Positions 59,587 through 64,000 of a stretch of 64,000 nt of DNA are shown here, piece after piece. The notes beneath the pieces are model-generated. The model did no database searches and had not been told where the DNA came from. It saw only the letters and a list, made by a program, of their open reading frames with translations. Both the position numbers and the translations under genes were made by a program. Within the stretch, counting starts at the first letter, position 1, and the number at the start of each line of letters is the position of its first letter. The DNA is taken from the NCBI RefSeq assembly GCF_000426465.1, contig NZ_AUFK01000009.1, forward strand, positions 1 through 64,000. The letters are read 5' to 3'. The DNA comes from Epilithonimonas caeni DSM 17710. GTDB lineage: Bacteria; Bacteroidota; Bacteroidia; Flavobacteriales; Weeksellaceae.

Positions 59587-59680
59587 ATAATCGATTGCCC
59601 CATAATGCATTCAGCACTATAAAAAGCCATTCTTTTGGCAGGGATTATAAACAAAAACTACATAATAGATATATAAAGTT

Positions 59681-60439
59681 GTGGAATCCGATCTGAAAAA
59701 CAGTTTTTTGCTCATTGGCAATATTGCATCTTTTTCTATTCGTTTTTTCCGGGAGATCTTTAAACCGGGTTTCGAATTCAGGGAATTTATCAGACAATGT
59801 TTTGTGGTGGGTTATAAATCATTGCCATTGGTTACCATTACAGGTTTTATTATGGGTCTGGTATTGACCATCCAGTCCAGACCTGCGATGTCCAAATTCG
59901 GTGCAGAGTCCTGGATACCCAGCATGGTCTCGTTATCCCTGATCAGGGAAATCGCACCGGTGATCACAGCTCTGATCTGTGCGGGCAGAATATCGTCCGG
60001 GATGGGGGCAGAATTGGGCTCGATGAAAGTGACAGAGCAGATAGATGCGATGGAAGTTGCCGCCATCAACCCATACCGTTATCTGGTGATCACCAGAACA
60101 ATGGCTACAACATTTATGATCCCGATCTTGGTATTTTATGCTGATCTGATAGGCATCATGGGAGGGTTTGTGGGCATCAGTATGCATAGCGGTGGCAGTA
60201 TACAGCACTACTTTTCTGCGGTATTTGATTCTTTGGAATATGAGGATGTTTTACCCGCCACTATAAAAACCTTCTTTTTTGGTTTTTTTATAGGCATCAT
60301 TGGGTGTTATGAAGGGTTCAATGCATTCGGAGGTACCGAAAGCGTCGGCAAAGCGGCTAACTCTGCTGTAGTTTCTGCATCACTTAGCATTTTTATCATT
60401 GATATGATCGCCGTACAATTAACCGACCTGTTTTTCTAA
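59681..60439 (+). CDS. mlaE: MlaE family ABC transporter permease
   Basis: This 252-residue polytopic protein has the MlaE domain landmarks: LVTITGFIMGLVLTIQ, REIAPVITALICAGRISSGMGAELGSMKVTEQIDAMEV (here spanning the coupling helix) and FFFGFFIGIIGCYEGFNAFGG. It moves phospholipid between the membranes with MlaF and MlaD. A GTG start at 59681 gives MESDLKNSFLL; no ATG fits as well. The three mla genes are contiguous (6-bp spacings). Confidence 0.9.
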   Translation: MESDLKNSFLLIGNIASFSIRFFREIFKPGFEFREFIRQCFVVGYKSLPLVTITGFIMGLVLTIQSRPAMSKFGAESWIPSMVSLSLIREIAPVITALICAGRISSGMGAELGSMKVTEQIDAMEVAAINPYRYLVITRTMATTFMIPILVFYADLIGIMGGFVGISMHSGGSIQHYFSAVFDSLEYEDVLPATIKTFFFGFFIGIIGCYEGFNAFGGTESVGKAANSAVVSASLSIFIIDMIAVQLTDLFF

Positions 60440-60445
60440 AGTATC

Positions 60446-61225
60446 ATGCAAACCAAAGAAACTATCCCGGATGTATATCGTGAACCCTCTAATGAAGGAG
60501 TATTGATAGAATTTAAGAATGTTTATAAATCTTACGGTGACAATAAGGTTCTGAATGGAATTAATTTTAGCATTAACAAAGGAGAGAATCTTGTCATACT
60601 TGGCAAATCAGGTTCGGGAAAATCTGTAACTGTCAAATGTCTGGTTGGCCTTACAAAGGTAGATAGCGGCGAGATCATTGTTTTTGGGAAGGACATTACA
60701 AAACTGAATGAAGACGGGCTCAACTCGGTTCGGATGAAAATAGGATTTCTCTTTCAGAGTGCTGCATTGTATGATTCGATGACCGTAAGGCAGAATTTGG
60801 TTTTTACCTTACAGCACCATAACAAAAAACTGACCGAAGCACAAATGGAACCCTACGTAATGGACGCACTGAAAAATGTCGGGCTGCAGGAGTCCATTGA
60901 TAAATTTCCGGCAGAACTTTCCGGTGGAATGAAGAAAAGAATTGGGCTGGCCAGGGCATTGATCATCCAGCCGGAAATTATGATCTACGATGAGCCGACA
61001 GGAGGACTGGATACCATCACCGCTCGTGAGATAATCGACCTTATATCTGAGATAAAGATAAAATATAAGACCACTTCAATTATTATAACGCATGATCTTA
61101 CCTGTGCCAAATATAACAGTGACAGGGTCATAGTCCTCAAAGACGGTGTTGTGAAAACTGAGGGCAGTTTCAGAGATATTGAAAATAATACTGATGCCTG
61201 GGTTAGATCCTTTTTTGAAAAATAA
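60446..61225 (+). CDS. mlaF: MlaF-type ABC transporter ATP-binding protein
   Basis: This 259-residue ATPase has Walker A GKSGSGKSV (53-61), Q-loop IGFLFQSAALYDSMTVRQNL, signature LSGGMKKR, Walker B EIMIYDEPTGGLD and switch IITHDL. The FLFQ-x-x-ALYDS-x-T-V-x-x-N and SGGM-K-R forms are diagnostic for the MlaF family. It drives MlaE. It lies 6 bp after mlaE and 6 bp before the MCE gene. Confidence 0.92.
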   Translation: MQTKETIPDVYREPSNEGVLIEFKNVYKSYGDNKVLNGINFSINKGENLVILGKSGSGKSVTVKCLVGLTKVDSGEIIVFGKDITKLNEDGLNSVRMKIGFLFQSAALYDSMTVRQNLVFTLQHHNKKLTEAQMEPYVMDALKNVGLQESIDKFPAELSGGMKKRIGLARALIIQPEIMIYDEPTGGLDTITAREIIDLISEIKIKYKTTSIIITHDLTCAKYNSDRVIVLKDGVVKTEGSFRDIENNTDAWVRSFFEK

Positions 61226-61231
61226 ACAGTT

Positions 61232-62296
61232 ATGAGCAAAGAATCATTGAATAATTTTAAGCTGGGCATTTTTGTGGTGGCAGGGATCACCCTTTTTATA
61301 ATGACGGTTTACTTTATCGGTCTTAACAAAAATCTGTTCGGGTCCAACTTTGTGCTGCGTTCGGAATTTAAAAATGTCAGCGGACTAAAGCAGGGCAGTG
61401 CCGTGCGTTTATCGGGAATAGATGTAGGTACAGTGAGTAAGATCAAATTCATTTCAGATTCACTGGTAATGGTCGATCTTCTGATCCGGAAAGATGTACA
61501 GCAATACATAAAAAAAGATGCTGTTGCCAGCATTGCATCGGATGGTCTGGTAGGTGATAAGGTCTTTATCATTTCACCCGGGACCAGTTCTGCAAGTACT
61601 GTAAAAGATAACGACATTATTGCATCTTCAAAGACCGTCGAAATAGAGGATATACTTTCCAGCGTAAAAAAGAGTGCAGATAATACAAAAATAATCACGA
61701 ATGAGTTGGTCCGGTTCAGCCAAAAGATGAATAATAAAAACGGACTATTGACAAAAATCCTTAACGACAAATATTTTGCTGCAAGGATAGACAAAACAAT
61801 TACGAATCTCCAAAAGAGTTCCGATGATCTCGCACAATTTACGCCCATACTGAAAAATAAGAACGGGATCGTAGCAAAACTTTTGACCAATGAAAAATGG
61901 GTAGAGGATATAGAGGTCATTATATCAAATTTGAACAACAGCACCAACGAGATCAGTCAATTTACCATCAAATTAAATGATAAGGACAATGTACTTTCCA
62001 AAATACTTTCAAATGATAGCCTGGCAATTTCATTAGATAGAACACTCAGAAATATTGAGACCAGTTCAGACGAGTTGGTACAATTCACTTCAAAGATAAA
62101 TAACAAAGACAATGTCATCTCCAAGCTGGCAAACGACCCACAACTTGGGAAGTCGGTCGATTCTATAATTACTAACGTTGAAAAAGGAGTTGATGAACTG
62201 AGAGAGATAGAAAATGCCGCCAAACATAATTTTCTGTTGAGAGGTTATTTCAACAAAAAGAAAAAAAGGGACGAAAGAAAAAAAAATAGTGATTGA
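61232..62296 (+). CDS. mlaD: MCE-domain (MlaD-type) lipid transport protein with four 41-residue repeats
   Basis: This 354-residue protein has an N-terminal membrane helix (LGIFVVAGITLFIMTVYFIG) and an MCE domain at residues 36-120 (EFKNVSGLKQGSAVRLSGIDVGTVSKI ... ASDGLVGDKVFIIS). From residue 162 to 325 come four back-to-back repeats of exactly 41 residues, each starting F-(S/T) and including N-K-(N/D)-(G/N)-x-(L/V/I)-x-K-(I/L)-(L/A), then I/L-D/E-x-x-(I/L), then S/G-x-(D/N)-E/D-(L/I). These helices should form a periplasmic hexameric tube or needle. The tail is strongly basic (KKKKRDERKKNS). Confidence 0.9.
   Translation: MSKESLNNFKLGIFVVAGITLFIMTVYFIGLNKNLFGSNFVLRSEFKNVSGLKQGSAVRLSGIDVGTVSKIKFISDSLVMVDLLIRKDVQQYIKKDAVASIASDGLVGDKVFIISPGTSSASTVKDNDIIASSKTVEIEDILSSVKKSADNTKIITNELVRFSQKMNNKNGLLTKILNDKYFAARIDKTITNLQKSSDDLAQFTPILKNKNGIVAKLLTNEKWVEDIEVIISNLNNSTNEISQFTIKLNDKDNVLSKILSNDSLAISLDRTLRNIETSSDELVQFTSKINNKDNVISKLANDPQLGKSVDSIITNVEKGVDELREIENAAKHNFLLRGYFNKKKKRDERKKNSD
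61715..62206 (+). repeat. Four in-frame 123-bp repeats in the MCE gene
   Basis: These encode the four 41-residue units (residues 162-202, 203-243, 244-284, 285-325). Boundaries are set by the recurring F-T/S at the unit start and Q/E at the unit end. DNA similarity is moderate, so the repeats are old. Confidence 0.8.
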
Positions 62297-62615
62297 ACCT
62301 CTTTTATTATCTTAGCTCGTTCTTTGGGACAAGCCGGTCTTGGGTGATCTGCTATGCTTTCTTTAATACAAGTATAGCATATTTGGAACCGGTCACCTTC
62401 ATCGCTTTTTCTTCTATCCTCAAAATTCCGGATATTATTCCAACTATAAAAACAATCTGTAAATCTTTGTACAAAGAACTCAGTAATTCATGACTTTGAT
62501 CACTAAAAAAAATGATATGGTGCTGTCATTATTATCTCATTAAATGCAAAGTGCATCATCATTCGATTTGCGTAGATAACTATTTACTGCAAACCGTATA
62601 GACAAAATTTTGATA
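62297..62615. other. Gap after the mla genes: a hairpin and a doubtful hydrophobic ORF
   Basis: This is the first part of the 550-bp gap before the second BON gene. A 10-bp stem, TGCTATGCTT (62350-62359) with AAGTATAGCA (62370-62379), could end the mla transcript, although no T run follows. A 66-codon frame (to 62493) with hydrophobic residues has no start codon of quality and no recognised family. The rest of this stretch shows nothing further. Confidence 0.35.
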
Positions 62616-62681
62616 CTGACGACAATCAGATTCAATGATGATGAGCATCATTTAATTTCAAGTAAAGTTTACGGAACTTTG
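62616..62681 (+). promoter_or_regulatory. FNR-box promoter of the second BON gene
   Basis: The box CTGAC-GACA-ATCAG (62616-62629), a second palindrome ATGAT-GAGC-ATCAT (62638-62651) and core GAACTTTG (62674-62681) lie in order. The first box is centred 58.5 bp, and the second 36.5 bp, from the last G of the core; the difference of 22 bp is two helical turns. ATCAT also supplies the TCAT element seen at the same place in the Hsp20 and lipoprotein promoters. The leader to the ATG is 165 bp. Confidence 0.65.
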
Positions 62682-62846
62682 GAACACTTTAATAACGAAA
62701 GGATTACGTAATCGATTTTCACAGGATCAAATCAAAATTAAAAATTGTTTAACCGGAAACAGCAGCATTGCTAAGTATGCTTATCATACTTTTTAAAGAT
62801 CAGTATTACTAAAGCAGTTTCAAGTTTCCAAATTAAAAGTAAAAAA

Positions 62847-63509
62847 ATGAAAACAAATTCAGAATTACAAAAAGACGTTCAGGATGCCATCAAATGGGAG
62901 CCACTATTGCATTCAGCAGAAATCGGGGTGATCGTAAAAGACGGTGTCGTTACTTTAACAGGTACAGTTGACAGCTACATCAAAAAGACAGAAGCCGAAG
63001 ATGCCGCTAAACGAGTGGCTGGCGTAAAAGCTTTGGTTGAGGACATTGAAGTGAAATTTCCCAATTCCTTGTCAAAAACTGATGCCGACGTTGCTAATGA
63101 TGCTTTGGCAGCGTTAAAGGCGGACTGGTCTGTTCCGGATGAAAAAATAGTGGTAAAAGTTGAAGATGGATGGATCACTTTGGAGGGCGAACTGCCTTGG
63201 AATTACCAGAAAGAAGCCGCCAAAAGAGCGGTAAAATATCTTAAAGGTGTGAAAGGTGTAATTAACAATATTAAGATCAAATCTGAAGTGCACGATAAAA
63301 TTGAGCAGAAAGCAGTTAAAAACGCACTTAGAAGAAGCTCTATTGACGATAGCGATATCGATGTTTCAGTGTCAGGCACAACGGTAACATTGACAGGAGT
63401 TGTTAACTCGTGGTATGCCAAAGAGGAAGCAGCCCGTATCGCATGGAAAACGCCAGGTATATGGCATGTGAAAAATGAACTGGCTGTTGATTATGAATAC
63501 GCCTTTTAG
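62847..63509 (+). CDS. BON domain protein with three BON repeats, copy 2
   Basis: This 220-residue protein is a clear paralogue of the one at 58921: both start MKTN-x-ELQ-DVQDAI-WEP and end W-KTPGI-x-x-x-x-NEL-VDYEY. Three BON modules read IGVIVKDGVVTLTGTVDSY, VVKVEDGWITLEGELPWNY and IDVSVSGTTVTLTGVVNSW. It is cytosolic, with no signal peptide. It has its own FNR-box promoter with a long leader and is followed 28 bp later by a small hydrophilic protein gene. Confidence 0.88.
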   Translation: MKTNSELQKDVQDAIKWEPLLHSAEIGVIVKDGVVTLTGTVDSYIKKTEAEDAAKRVAGVKALVEDIEVKFPNSLSKTDADVANDALAALKADWSVPDEKIVVKVEDGWITLEGELPWNYQKEAAKRAVKYLKGVKGVINNIKIKSEVHDKIEQKAVKNALRRSSIDDSDIDVSVSGTTVTLTGVVNSWYAKEEAARIAWKTPGIWHVKNELAVDYEYAF

Positions 63510-63537
63510 CAATCATTAGATTAAAAAAATCATTATA

Positions 63538-63735
63538 ATGAGATCAACAGATGATCAAAACAAATCAGGAGCGCAGGTATCGCATAAAACTGAAGGTCAG
63601 AACAACAAAAAAACACCTGCTCACTCCCAGGGATCTGCCAAACTCCCTATAGGTGTTACAAAGAATCAGGAGAAAGTTGCAAAACATGTGGCTGGACAGG
63701 CGCATTCAACAGGTATTCACAAAAGAAAACCGTAA
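63538..63735 (+). CDS. Small hydrophilic protein, unknown
   Basis: This 65-residue protein is rich in Lys, Gln, Gly, Ser and His with almost no hydrophobic residues except LPIGVTKNQEKVAKHVAG. It is likely disordered, like hydrophilin-type stress proteins. It is 28 bp after the second BON gene and followed by a strong terminator, so it belongs to that transcript. Family not recognised. Confidence 0.6.
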   Translation: MRSTDDQNKSGAQVSHKTEGQNNKKTPAHSQGSAKLPIGVTKNQEKVAKHVAGQAHSTGIHKRKP

Positions 63736-63771
63736 AGTATTTCAGTTTATGAAAGTCAGCATCCATGCACT

Positions 63772-63808
63772 ACTTAAAAGCACTGAATCATAAAGTGCTT
63801 TTAAGTTT
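63772..63808 (+). terminator. Intrinsic terminator after the BON copy 2 unit
   Basis: ACTTAAAAGCACT (63772-63784) pairs perfectly with AGTGCTTTTAAGT (63794-63806) over a 9-base loop, followed by T-rich sequence. Confidence 0.75.
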
Positions 63809-63927
63809 GCTTCTACATTTTAATTGGGTTTTAAAATACGATGCTAAATTTAAAAGTCATGGAAATAATAGACGGAGTCAAAAGCAATTTAAACTTACGT
63901 AAGCAAATTCTAAATAATAATATTATT

Positions 63928-64000
63928 ATGAAAATACAGATAGGTATAGGAGATGTTCATCGCCAAACTGTGGCAGATGAATTGATAAAAATATTGGCAG
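63928..64000 (+). CDS. dps: Dps-family ferritin-like protein, first 24 residues (cut by window edge)
   Basis: The frame from the ATG at 63928 runs to the window end and reads MKIQIGIGDVHRQTVADELI, then KILA. This matches the N-terminus of Dps proteins from Bacteroidota (x-IGI-x-x-x-x-R-x-x-V-A-x-x-L-x-x-x-LA). Dps oxidises and stores iron and shields DNA in starvation or oxidative stress, which fits the preceding stress genes. Start codons further upstream in the same frame (63841, 63859) are open, but the added residues do not match the family. The catalytic part lies outside the window. Confidence 0.65.
   Translation, partial: MKIQIGIGDVHRQTVADELIKILA

Noticed and set aside
59630-59640. 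Possible core element (TTCTTTTG) before mlaE
   Set aside because: It departs from the shared core and no box occurs 58.5 bp upstream; mlaE is more likely read from the BON copy 1 promoter or an unseen one.
62293-62493. Hydrophobic 66-codon ORF after mlaD with faint resemblance to EamA-type transporter helices
   Set aside because: No proper start codon, overlaps the mlaD end and is interrupted by a hairpin-forming region; the resemblance is too weak.
1-64000. CRISPR arrays, rRNA or tRNA genes, and a T9SS machinery operon
   Set aside because: Searched for by eye; no regularly spaced direct repeats, no tRNA cloverleaf, no rRNA sequence and no Gld/Por/Spr genes were found. Only T9SS cargo genes are present.

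Overview
The window looks like chromosomal DNA of a flavobacterium, most likely the Chryseobacterium group (Weeksellaceae, Bacteroidota). The DNA is AT-rich. Promoter cores of the TAnnTTTG type recur. Many signal peptides end in AQ, and secreted proteins carry type IX secretion (T9SS) sorting tails with a YPNP motif near the C-terminus. DUF2945, DUF2383, YciE/F, DUF4397, DUF6268 and DUF6515 proteins are also typical of the group. No rRNA, tRNA or CRISPR array was recognised. I did not run any database search; family calls rest on recognised motifs.

Layout: (1) 1-7.5 kb: the tail of an IS4-type transposase, then general stress and redox genes (DUF2945, a DUF2383 remnant, NDH-2, a CinA-like protein, two SDRs, a YciE/F ferritin-like protein, SRPBCC, an aldo/keto reductase). 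(2) 7.6-24.6 kb: a surface-protein locus. It holds six T9SS cargo genes of four kinds (a jelly-roll type, a GEVED type, three ELWxxDGT paralogues, an LRR protein) plus an M36 protease. These are interleaved with two paralogous two-gene modules, each a membrane-spanning AraC-type regulator translationally coupled to a TPR membrane protein that looks like the same sensor without its DNA-binding domain. (3) 24.9-36.3 kb: Crp/Fnr and AraC regulators, a secreted DJ-1/PfpI-NTF2 fusion, and a same-strand series of CPBP protease, class C serine hydrolase, S41, CocE/NonD and M1 enzymes, then an AlkD-like gene. An 84-bp direct repeat brackets the araC/DJ-1 segment. (4) 36.7-40.6 kb: a minus-strand cluster (TetR, LpdA, GNAT, VOC, methyltransferase) with a repeated 13-bp putative TetR operator. 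(5) 40.8-51.0 kb: a tightly packed twelve-gene unit with a TolC/adaptor/ABC exporter, a PagL-like deacylase, a strange Tyr/Cys-rich small ORF between permease and ATPase, barrel proteins and a LytS/LytTR two-component pair. (6) 51.2-64 kb: a stress region with Hsp20, a FixL-like kinase, a REC-cNBD-HTH regulator, Usp, L,D-transpeptidase, a DUF4136-like lipoprotein, two BON proteins around an MlaE/F/D lipid transporter, and the start of a Dps gene.

The most striking signal is in region 6. Four promoters (Hsp20, the lipoprotein, both BON genes) share the same 66-bp architecture: an FNR-like box TGA(C/T)-N4-ATCA centred exactly 58.5 bp upstream of the last G of a core reading (T/G)A(C/A)CTTTG. 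The cluster itself encodes a kinase whose PAS domain keeps the FixL haem His and the Arg 20 residues later, and a partner response regulator that ends in an FNR-type ExxSR recognition helix. I read this as a condensed FixL-FixJ-FixK-like oxygen/redox circuit controlling envelope and protein-stress genes; the wiring is inference. The second notable item is the Tyr/Cys-rich ORF at 45593-45811.
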